Source: an uncultured Eubacteriales bacterium (GTDB lineage Bacteria; Bacillota; Clostridia; Oscillospirales; Oscillospiraceae). Taken from it: a DNA stretch of 23,733 nucleotides. The notes under the pieces are model-generated. The model did no database searches. It was not told the origin of the DNA and saw only the letters and a list, made by a program, of their open reading frames with translations. Positions 13,952-20,193 of the stretch are shown here, piece by piece. The stretch lies in NCBI GenBank assembly GCA_900545495.1, contig UQZJ01000022.1:1-23733 (forward strand), in the 5' to 3' direction. The translations under genes and the position numbers were made by a program. Positions within the stretch are counted from its first letter, which is position 1. The number at the start of each line of letters is the position of its first letter.

Positions 13952-13990
13952 CAGCGCCCCTCCGTACAGACGGAGGGGCGCTGTGATTTT
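13952..13990 (+). terminator. Terminator after the Mbeg1-like gene
   Basis: A perfect 13-bp stem, CAGCGCCCCTCCG (13952-13964) with CGGAGGGGCGCTG (13971-13983), loop TACAGA, followed by TGATTTT. Confidence 0.85.
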
Positions 13991-13996
13991 CCATGG

Positions 13997-14025
13997 TTGA
14001 CGGTTACGGCGGCGCGTTGTATAAT
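13997..14025 (+). promoter_or_regulatory. Predicted strong promoter of the methyltransferase-ECF-truA operon
   Basis: TTGACG (13997-14002), a 17-base spacer and a perfect TATAAT (14020-14025). The start site would be near 14032. An open frame beginning at 13993 would cover this promoter, which shows that the gene's true start is further downstream. Confidence 0.8.
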
Positions 14026-14064
14026 AAACTGATTTACTATCTAAAACACGGGGGTACGGCCTTT

Positions 14065-14928
14065 ATGTGGATCGCAAAGGATTGGCAGGATTACGAGCTG
14101 CTGGACTGCGGCGGCGGTGAAAAGCTGGAGCGCTGGGATAAGCAGATATTGGTGCGCCCCGACCCGCAGGCCATCTGGGAGACGGATCGCCGCGACCGGC
14201 GGTGGAAGACCGCCAACGCCCGGTACTCCCGCTCCTCCACCGGCGGCGGACACTGGGACAAGAGCAAGCTGCCGGAGAGCTGGCCCATCCACTATAAGGA
14301 GCTGACATTTCAGGTCAAGCCCATGAACTTCAAGCACACCGGATTGTTTCCGGAGCAGGCCGCCAACTGGGATTTCGCCATGGAGCAGATCCGCGCGGCG
14401 GGGCGTCCCATCCGGGTGCTGAACCTGTTCGCCTACACCGGCGGCGCCACGGTGGCGTGCGCCAAGGCGGGCGCCAGCGTCTGCCATGTGGACGCGGCCA
14501 AGGGCATGGTGGCGTGGGCCAAGGACAACGCACGGCTCAGCGGCCTTGCCGATGCGCCCATCCGCTGGATCGTGGATGACTGCGCCAAGTTCGTGGAGCG
14601 CGAGATCCGCCGGGGCAAGACGTATGACGCCATCATCATGGATCCGCCCAGCTACGGCCGCGGCCCCTCCGGGGAGGTCTGGAAGCTGGAGGAGAACCTG
14701 TATCCCTTCGTCCGGCTGTGCGCGCAGGTGCTGTCGGACAACCCCCTGTTCGTCATCCTCAACAGCTACACGACGGGGCTTGCCCCCTCGGTGCTGGGAT
14801 ATATCCTGCAAATGCTGGTAGGGCGCAGATTCGGCGGCCACGTGACGTGGGACGAGCTGGGGCTGCCCTGCACCGATTCCGGCATGGCGCTGCCCTGCGG
14901 CGCCACGGGGCGCTGGTGCGCCGACTGA
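14065..14928 (+). CDS. Class I SAM-dependent methyltransferase (RlmI-like, COG1092-type)
   Basis: A 287-residue methyltransferase with a Rossmann-type SAM domain. SAM motif I is LNLFAYTGGATVACAKAG (119-136), the acidic strand-2 region is VCHVDAAKGMVAWAKDNA (139-156), and the catalytic-type motif IV is IMDPPSYGRG (191-200). This matches the 23S rRNA cytosine-C5 methyltransferase-like group around RlmI/RlmK, but without an N-terminal PUA domain. The first 90 residues form a separate N-terminal part (DRRWKTANARYSRSS, WPIHYKELTFQVKP) seen in this subgroup. The target RNA is unknown. ATG 14065 is chosen because the promoter at 13997-14025 overlaps the longer frame. The SD-like GGGGG (14050-14054) is weak and distant. 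It heads the operon containing ecfA1, ecfA2, ecfT and truA. Confidence 0.83.
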   Translation: MWIAKDWQDYELLDCGGGEKLERWDKQILVRPDPQAIWETDRRDRRWKTANARYSRSSTGGGHWDKSKLPESWPIHYKELTFQVKPMNFKHTGLFPEQAANWDFAMEQIRAAGRPIRVLNLFAYTGGATVACAKAGASVCHVDAAKGMVAWAKDNARLSGLADAPIRWIVDDCAKFVEREIRRGKTYDAIIMDPPSYGRGPSGEVWKLEENLYPFVRLCAQVLSDNPLFVILNSYTTGLAPSVLGYILQMLVGRRFGGHVTWDELGLPCTDSGMALPCGATGRWCAD

Positions 14929-14950
14929 CCAAGAACGGAGATATAACGCA

Positions 14951-15811
14951 ATGTCGACCATGATCGAAACAAAAGACCTGACCTTCACCTACCCCGCGCC
15001 GGAGGGGGAGACGAATCCCCCTGCCCTCAACGGCGTATCCGTAGAGATAGAGAAGGGCAGCTTCGTGGTGGTGCTGGGCCACAACGGTTCCGGCAAATCC
15101 ACCCTGGCCAAGCATATGAACGCGGTGCTGCTGCCCGGCGGCGGCGCCGTGTATGTGGAGGGGATGGACACCCGTGACGAGTCGCTGCTGCTGGAGATCC
15201 GGCGGCGCACCGGCATGGTGTTCCAGAACCCGGATAACCAGATCGTCGCCAACGTGGTGGAGGAGGACGTGGCCTTCGGGCCGGAGAATCTGGGCGTCCC
15301 CACGGCGGAGATACGCCGCCGGGTGGATGACGCGCTGGCCGCCGTAGGTATGGAGAAATTCGCCTGCCACGCGCCCCACCTGCTGTCCGGCGGACAGAAG
15401 CAGCGTGTGGCTATCGCCGGCGTCATCGCCATGGAGCCGGAGTGCATCGTGCTGGATGAGGCCACCGCCATGTTGGATCCCGCCGGCCGGCGGGAGGTGC
15501 TGGACACCGTCCACCGCCTGAACCGGGAGATGGGCATCACCGTGGTGCTTATCACCCACCATATGTCGGAGGCGGAGGACGCCGACCGTGTCATCGTCAT
15601 GAACGACGGCGTTGTGGTCATGGACGGTACGCCCCGGCAGGTCTTTGCGCGGGTGGAGGAGCTGCACGGCTTCGGCCTTGCCGCGCCGGACACGGTGGAG
15701 CTTTTGTACGAACTGGGGCAGGCGGGTCTGCCCGTAACGCTGGACAGCCTGACGGTGGACCAGTGTGCCGATACCATTTGCCGCGCATTGGGCGGGGCGG
15801 AAGGGAAGTAA
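14951..15811 (+). CDS. ecfA1: ECF transporter energy-coupling ATPase EcfA1
   Basis: A 286-residue ABC ATPase of the energy-coupling-factor type, which powers uptake of vitamins through exchangeable S components. Walker A is GHNGSGKST (43-51), the Q-loop is FQNPDNQIV (91-99), the signature is LSGGQKQR (145-152), Walker B is CIVLDEAT (165-172) with Glu170, and the switch histidine is in LITHHMSEA. The FQNPDNQ form and the C-terminal RVEELHGFGLAAPDTVELLYELGQAGLPV extension are typical of EcfA1. GGAG (14939-14942 region) lies about 10 bases before ATG 14951; a second ATG at 14960 is possible. The ATPases pair as a heterodimer with EcfA2, whose start follows 2 bases after this stop. Confidence 0.95.
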   Translation: MSTMIETKDLTFTYPAPEGETNPPALNGVSVEIEKGSFVVVLGHNGSGKSTLAKHMNAVLLPGGGAVYVEGMDTRDESLLLEIRRRTGMVFQNPDNQIVANVVEEDVAFGPENLGVPTAEIRRRVDDALAAVGMEKFACHAPHLLSGGQKQRVAIAGVIAMEPECIVLDEATAMLDPAGRREVLDTVHRLNREMGITVVLITHHMSEAEDADRVIVMNDGVVVMDGTPRQVFARVEELHGFGLAAPDTVELLYELGQAGLPVTLDSLTVDQCADTICRALGGAEGK

Positions 15812-15813
15812 CC

Positions 15814-16680
15814 TTGGAACCGATCTTACAGATAGAGCATTTGACTCACACCTATTCGGCGGGTACGCCGTTTCAGCGCAGCGCCGTGGACGATATGAAC
15901 CTGTCCGTGATGGACGGTGAATTCCTCGGCATCATCGGCCATACCGGCTCCGGCAAGTCCACACTGATCCAGCATCTCAACGGACTGCTCAAGCCCACGT
16001 CGGGCCGCATCCTGTTACAGGGCAAGGATATCTGGGCGGAGCCCAAGAAGATCCGGGATGTGCGGTTTCAGGTGGGACTGGTGTTCCAGTACCCGGAATA
16101 CCAGCTGTTTGAGGAGACGGTGTATAAGGACATTGCCTTCGGCCCAAAGAACATGGGACTGGACGAGGAGGATATCGACCGCCGCGTCCGTTCCGCCGCC
16201 GCCTTCGTGGGGTTGACGGAGGCCATGCTGGACAAGTCCCCCTTTGAGCTGTCCGGCGGACAGAAGCGCCGTGTGGCCATTGCCGGCGTTATCGCCATGG
16301 AGCCGAAGGTGCTGGTGCTGGACGAGCCTACGGCGGGTCTTGACCCCCGCGGCCGGGACGATATTCTGGCACGCATACAGGACTATCACCGGGCGAAGCA
16401 CGCCTCCGTGGTGCTGGTGAGCCACAGCATGGAGGAGATCGCCCGCAACGTGGACCGCATCGTGGTGCTGTCCGACAGCCATGTACTCATGGAGGGCGCG
16501 CCCCGTCAGGTGTTCGCCCGCGCCCATGAGCTGGAGCAGGTGGGACTGGATATCCCGCAGGTGACGAAGGTGGCGCTGGCTCTGCGGCAGCGGGGGCTGC
16601 CGGTGGACACGGCGGTCTACACCGTGGAGGCGCTGCGCGAGGCGCTGCTCCGGCTGAAAGGGGGCGCTGACGTATGCTGA
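15814..16680 (+). CDS. ecfA2: ECF transporter energy-coupling ATPase EcfA2
   Basis: A 288-residue ABC ATPase, the partner of EcfA1. Walker A is GHTGSGKST (42-50), the Q-loop is FQYPEYQLFEETV (91-103), the signature is ELSGGQKRR (145-153), Walker B is VLVLDEPTAGLDP (166-178), and the switch histidine is in LVSHSMEE. FQYPEYQLF is the usual EcfA2 form. I place the start at TTG 15814, which gives MEPILQIEHLTHTYSAG, the canonical EcfA2 N-terminus, with GAAGGGAAG just upstream. An ATG at 15763 in the same frame would overlap ecfA1 by 49 bases and add an unrelated N-terminus. Its stop overlaps the ecfT start by 7 bases. Confidence 0.95.
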   Translation: MEPILQIEHLTHTYSAGTPFQRSAVDDMNLSVMDGEFLGIIGHTGSGKSTLIQHLNGLLKPTSGRILLQGKDIWAEPKKIRDVRFQVGLVFQYPEYQLFEETVYKDIAFGPKNMGLDEEDIDRRVRSAAAFVGLTEAMLDKSPFELSGGQKRRVAIAGVIAMEPKVLVLDEPTAGLDPRGRDDILARIQDYHRAKHASVVLVSHSMEEIARNVDRIVVLSDSHVLMEGAPRQVFARAHELEQVGLDIPQVTKVALALRQRGLPVDTAVYTVEALREALLRLKGGADVC

Positions 16681-17480
16681 AGGATATCACGCTGGGTCAG
16701 TATTTCCCCGGCGACACCCTCATCCACAAGCTGGATCCCCGGACAAAGCTGCTGTGCGTCATTTTGTACATTGTGGCGCTGTTCAATGCAAAAGGCCCCC
16801 TGACCTACGGCATCATGATCGCCGTGCTGGCGGTGTGCATCCTCATCTCCCGTGTGGAGTGGAAGGCGCTGACAAGGGGGTTGAAGCCGGTCTATTTCAT
16901 CGTGGCCTTCACCGCCGTCATGAATATGTTCTTTACCAACGGTACGCCGGTGGCGGACGTGTGGCTGGTGCGCCACATCACGTGGGAGGGCATCATTGCC
17001 GCCGTGCAGATGGTGCTGCGTATCGTCATGCTCATCATGGGTACGTTCCTCATGACCTACACCACCAGCCCCATCGCCCTGACCGACGGACTGGAGCATC
17101 TGCTCTCCCCCCTGAAGAAGCTGCGGTTCCCGGTGCATGAGCTGGCCATGATGATGTCCATCGCCCTGCGCTTTATCCCCACGCTCATCGAGGAGACGGA
17201 CAAGATCATGTCCGCCCAGAAGGCCCGCGGCGCGGATTTCGAGTCGGGCAATATCTTCCAGCGCGCCAAGGCGCTGGTACCCATTCTGGTGCCGCTGTTC
17301 ATCAGCGCGTTCCGCCGCGCCGACGAGCTGGCCACCGCTATGGAGTGCCGCTGCTACCACGGCGGCGAGGGACGCACCGCCCTGCGCGTCCTGCGCTTCC
17401 GGCGGGCGGACTGGCTGTCGCTTGCGCTGTTCGTGGTGCTGACCGCCGGCGTCATCACCCTGAAAAAATTCGGATTCTGA
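16674..17480 (+). CDS. ecfT: ECF transporter transmembrane subunit EcfT
   Basis: A 268-residue membrane protein that couples the EcfA1/A2 ATPases to S components. It opens with ITLGQYFPGDTLIHKLDPRTKLL (5-27), a hallmark of EcfT. There are about five hydrophobic helices and a long cytosolic helical region carrying the coupling motifs QKARGADFE (182-190, Ala-Arg-Gly) and AMECRCYHGGEGRT (222-235). The second coupling motif reads Cys225-Arg226-Cys227 instead of Ala-Arg-Gly, but the central arginine is kept. The start overlaps the ecfA2 stop (ATGCTGA), which suggests translational coupling. The gene order ecfA1-ecfA2-ecfT-truA is widespread in Firmicutes. No S component lies next to it, consistent with a shared group II module. 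Confidence 0.95.
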   Translation: MLKDITLGQYFPGDTLIHKLDPRTKLLCVILYIVALFNAKGPLTYGIMIAVLAVCILISRVEWKALTRGLKPVYFIVAFTAVMNMFFTNGTPVADVWLVRHITWEGIIAAVQMVLRIVMLIMGTFLMTYTTSPIALTDGLEHLLSPLKKLRFPVHELAMMMSIALRFIPTLIEETDKIMSAQKARGADFESGNIFQRAKALVPILVPLFISAFRRADELATAMECRCYHGGEGRTALRVLRFRRADWLSLALFVVLTAGVITLKKFGF

Positions 17481-17500
17481 CATAGAAAGGAGGCGGCGCA

Positions 17501-18256
17501 TTGCGTAATATCGCCCTGATCTTAATGTACAACGGCGCCGCCTACCACGGCTGGCAGGTGCAGAAGACGGAGACCTCCGTGGCCCAGACGCTGGAGCGCG
17601 GGCTGAGCATGGTCTGCGGCGAGCCCATCAAGGTCACCGGCTGCGGCCGCACCGACGCTGGCGTCCACGCCGAGCACTATGTGGCCAATTTCCGGACAAG
17701 CTCCCGTATCCCAGTGGACAGACTGCCCTTTGCCGCCAATACCCACATTCCGGAGGATATCGTGGTCAAGGCGGCGTATGAGGTGGCGGAGGATTTCAAC
17801 GCCATCGGCTCCTGTATCAAGAAGGAGTACACCTACCGCATCTATAACTCCCGCATCAAAAATCCCTTCTATGTGGGCAGGGCCTATTTCTACCCCAAGC
17901 GGCTGGACGAGGCGGTGATGGACCGCGCCGCCCAGATGTTTGAGGGTACCCACGACTTTGCCGCCGTGCGGAGCGTAGGCACCAATGTCCGCAGCACGGT
18001 GCGCACCATCCACTACTGCCGCGTCACCCGCAACGGGGAGCTGCTGGAGTTGAAGGTCTGCGCCAACGGTTTTCTGTATAATATGGTACGTGCCATTACG
18101 GGCACGGTGCTCTACGCGGCGGAGGGCAAGCTGGCGCCGGAGGATATCCCGGTGATCCTGGATTCCGGCAACCGCACGTTGGCAGGCCCCACGGCGCCTC
18201 CCGGCGGCCTGTATCTCACCCGCGTATGGTACGAGGACGAACGACTCAATGGATAA
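17501..18256 (+). CDS. truA: tRNA pseudouridine(38-40) synthase TruA
   Basis: A 251-residue pseudouridine synthase that converts U38, U39 and U40 in the anticodon arm of tRNAs. The catalytic motif GCGRTDAGVHA (47-57) contains the nucleophile Asp52. Other TruA signs are LMYNGAAYHGWQVQ (8-21), KEYTYRI near 108-114, and NGFLYNMVRAITGTVL near 188-203. Length is typical. The start codon is TTG at 17501, with a full AAAGGAGG (17486-17493) placed 7 bases upstream, so the rare start is well supported. It follows ecfT by 20 bases and overlaps the next gene by 8 bases. Confidence 0.97.
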   Translation: MRNIALILMYNGAAYHGWQVQKTETSVAQTLERGLSMVCGEPIKVTGCGRTDAGVHAEHYVANFRTSSRIPVDRLPFAANTHIPEDIVVKAAYEVAEDFNAIGSCIKKEYTYRIYNSRIKNPFYVGRAYFYPKRLDEAVMDRAAQMFEGTHDFAAVRSVGTNVRSTVRTIHYCRVTRNGELLELKVCANGFLYNMVRAITGTVLYAAEGKLAPEDIPVILDSGNRTLAGPTAPPGGLYLTRVWYEDERLNG

Positions 18257-19433
18257 GATGGCATTCGACCGCGGCAACCCGCAGGAGGAGCCGCCCCGCC
18301 GTGTGGCGAAGAAAAGTAAAAAGCGTTTCCTCTGGCTGACACTGGTGGCGCTGCTGGCGATGATCGCCGTGGTGCTGTCCATCCTGTATGACCGGGGCGA
18401 ATTCGACGGTCTGCGCCGCCGGGTGCTGTACGCCAAGGCGCAGAAGGACGAAAACGGCTGCGCCCAGCTGTACCGCTACGCCAGCGACCAGTCCGGCAGC
18501 TTCGCCTCGCTGGAGGGCAGCCTTGCCACCGTCTCCATGCATCAGATCTCGGTGCTGGACGAGGCGGGCAAGAGCGTCTACGAGCAGGCGGTGAAGTTCC
18601 AGACGCCTACGCTGGTTCGCAGCGCAGACCGGGCCGCCGCCTATGACGTGGGCGGCAAGACCATCTACGTCCTGTCTGCCAAGGGACTGGTCTGTCAGGT
18701 GGATACCACCGGCGAGATCCTGTCTGTCGCCTTGAACGACGGCGGCTATCTCACCGTGACCAGCAACGAGAGCGGCTGCAAGGCAGCTGTCCGGGTCTAT
18801 GACGCCTCCGGCCAGCCGGTGTTTGCCTACCGCTCGGCGGATCGCTTCATCATGACCGCCGCCCTATCCGCCGACAGCCGCACGCTGGCTGCCGTCACCA
18901 TGGGACAGAGCAGCGGCGTCTTTACCAGCTATGTGGTGTTCTACCGCATCAACAGCGAGGCGGCGCTGACCACCAGCGCACTGACGGGCAGCCTGATCTA
19001 CGACCTGTTTCCCATGGGGGATCGGTTCTGCGCGGTGATGGAGGAGCAGCTCTGCTTTTTGGATCGTGACGGCGAGGTCTGTGCCGCGTACAGCTACGGC
19101 GGCGACTACCTGCGCCGTGTGGACTGCGGCGGCGACGGCTATGCCGTGCTGCTGCTGGGCCGCTACCGCAACGGCACGCAGCACCGTATCGTCACGGTTG
19201 GCAGCGACGGCAGCGCCCTGGCCGCACTGGATGTGGACGGCGAGGTACTGAGCATCTCCGCGGCGGGGCGCTATGTGGCCGTCCTGTTCAGCGACCATAT
19301 GACCATCTACGATAAGACACTGACGGAGTGCGCCCGTCTGGACGCCGTCAGCGAGGCGCGTCAGGTGCTGATGCGTGCCGACGGTTCCGCTGTACTGGCG
19401 GGCTCTACCGCCGCCAGCCTGTATCTGCCGTAA
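18249..19433 (+). CDS. DUF5711-like single-pass membrane protein with beta-propeller-like ectodomain
   Basis: A 394-residue protein that I place, with moderate confidence, in the clostridial DUF5711 family, which has no known function. A basic cytosolic N-terminus (PRRVAKKSKKR) leads into one TM helix (about 27-46, FLWLTLVALLAMIAVVLSIL). The rest, from about residue 55, is rich in short repeating beta segments of the form vs.D..G...Y, for example VSMHQISVLDEAGKSVYEQ, RVYDASGQPVFAY, QLCFLDRDGEVCAAY and HMTIYDKTLTECARL. This is the look of a WD40- or PQQ-type beta-propeller outside the membrane. The start overlaps the truA stop by 8 bases; a second ATG at 18258 is possible. It is followed 18 bases later by a CvpA-like gene, suggesting a joint envelope role. 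Confidence 0.68.
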   Translation: MDKMAFDRGNPQEEPPRRVAKKSKKRFLWLTLVALLAMIAVVLSILYDRGEFDGLRRRVLYAKAQKDENGCAQLYRYASDQSGSFASLEGSLATVSMHQISVLDEAGKSVYEQAVKFQTPTLVRSADRAAAYDVGGKTIYVLSAKGLVCQVDTTGEILSVALNDGGYLTVTSNESGCKAAVRVYDASGQPVFAYRSADRFIMTAALSADSRTLAAVTMGQSSGVFTSYVVFYRINSEAALTTSALTGSLIYDLFPMGDRFCAVMEEQLCFLDRDGEVCAAYSYGGDYLRRVDCGGDGYAVLLLGRYRNGTQHRIVTVGSDGSALAALDVDGEVLSISAAGRYVAVLFSDHMTIYDKTLTECARLDAVSEARQVLMRADGSAVLAGSTAASLYLP

Positions 19434-19451
19434 GCGGCGAAGGAGGGGACT

Positions 19452-20114
19452 ATGGCTATTTTTGTGGATATCTTCATGGCGGCGATCCTGCTGCTGGCAC
19501 TGGTGCTGGGCGTCCGTCAGGGCTTCGTCCAGAGCCTTGCCCGTGTGGCCATCGTGATCGTGGCGCTGCTGGGCGCGGCGTGGCTGGCCCAGCAGCTGGC
19601 GGAGCCTGCCGCCAAATGGCTGGAGCCGGTGCTGACCGAGAAGATCCAGCAGAAGCTCAGCGGGCAGACTGTCGCCGTGGACGACCCCAGTCTGGCTGCC
19701 GCCGGACTTTTGGAGACCTTCGGCTTTTCCGGCGATGTGCTGGATGAGCTGGTGCAGAGCGTCACCGATAAGGCGCAGGAGATGGGGCAGACGCTGCTCA
19801 ACGCCGTGGTATCCACGGTGCTGCACTCGGTGGCCTATGCCGTGGTGTATCTGCTGTCGTTTTTGCTGCTGCTGCTTGTGCTGCGGCTGCTGCTGGCGCC
19901 GCTGCACCTGTTCACGAAGCTGCCGGTGGTGCATGGCGTCAACGCCATACTGGGCGGCGCGCTGGGACTGGTGAAGGGGGCGCTGCTGCTTTTCTTCGCC
20001 GTCTGGCTGCTGCGCCGGTTCCAGATCCTCGTTACGCCGGAGCTGATCGGCCAGACCTACATCCTCCGCTTCTTCGCGGAGCATAGCCCCATGGAGCTTA
20101 TTACATCCCTATGA
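19452..20114 (+). CDS. CvpA-family membrane protein
   Basis: A 220-residue membrane protein of the CvpA type. Two N-terminal helices (about 5-24 and 28-48) surround the small motif GVRQGFVQSLARV (20-32), the usual CvpA signature region. A polar, mainly helical stretch (about 50-120) then leads to two more hydrophobic helices (about 123-150 and 165-190). CvpA homologues are linked to colicin V secretion in E. coli and to envelope functions, but their molecular role is unclear. GAAGGAGGG precedes the ATG. It follows the DUF5711-like gene by 18 bases and is likely the last gene of the long operon starting at 14065, since clpE has its own leader region. An imperfect hairpin (20114-20136, AAACCC with GGGTTT) at its stop codon may be a weak terminator. 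Confidence 0.83.
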   Translation: MAIFVDIFMAAILLLALVLGVRQGFVQSLARVAIVIVALLGAAWLAQQLAEPAAKWLEPVLTEKIQQKLSGQTVAVDDPSLAAAGLLETFGFSGDVLDELVQSVTDKAQEMGQTLLNAVVSTVLHSVAYAVVYLLSFLLLLLVLRLLLAPLHLFTKLPVVHGVNAILGGALGLVKGALLLFFAVWLLRRFQILVTPELIGQTYILRFFAEHSPMELITSL

Positions 20115-20134
20115 AACCCCGGCCGCCGGCGGGT

Positions 20135-20163
20135 TTGACCGCGCCGGACAACGGCCATACTGA
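20135..20163 (+). promoter_or_regulatory. Possible promoter upstream of the ClpE-type gene
   Basis: TTGACC (20135-20140) lies 17 bases before TACTGA (20158-20163), or 15 before CATACT (20156-20161). Neither pairing is a strong match. The -35 region contains one TTTGACC, half of a CtsR heat-shock operator, but the second direct copy is absent. The leader has GGAGGAA just before the start codon. Confidence 0.35.
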
Positions 20164-20193
20164 TATCACCCCAACGGATAATGGAGGAATACC

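Noticed and set aside
20134..20140. CtsR heat-shock operator upstream of clpE
   Set aside because: Only one TTTGACC heptad is present; the second direct copy three bases away is missing, so a genuine CtsR site is not supported.
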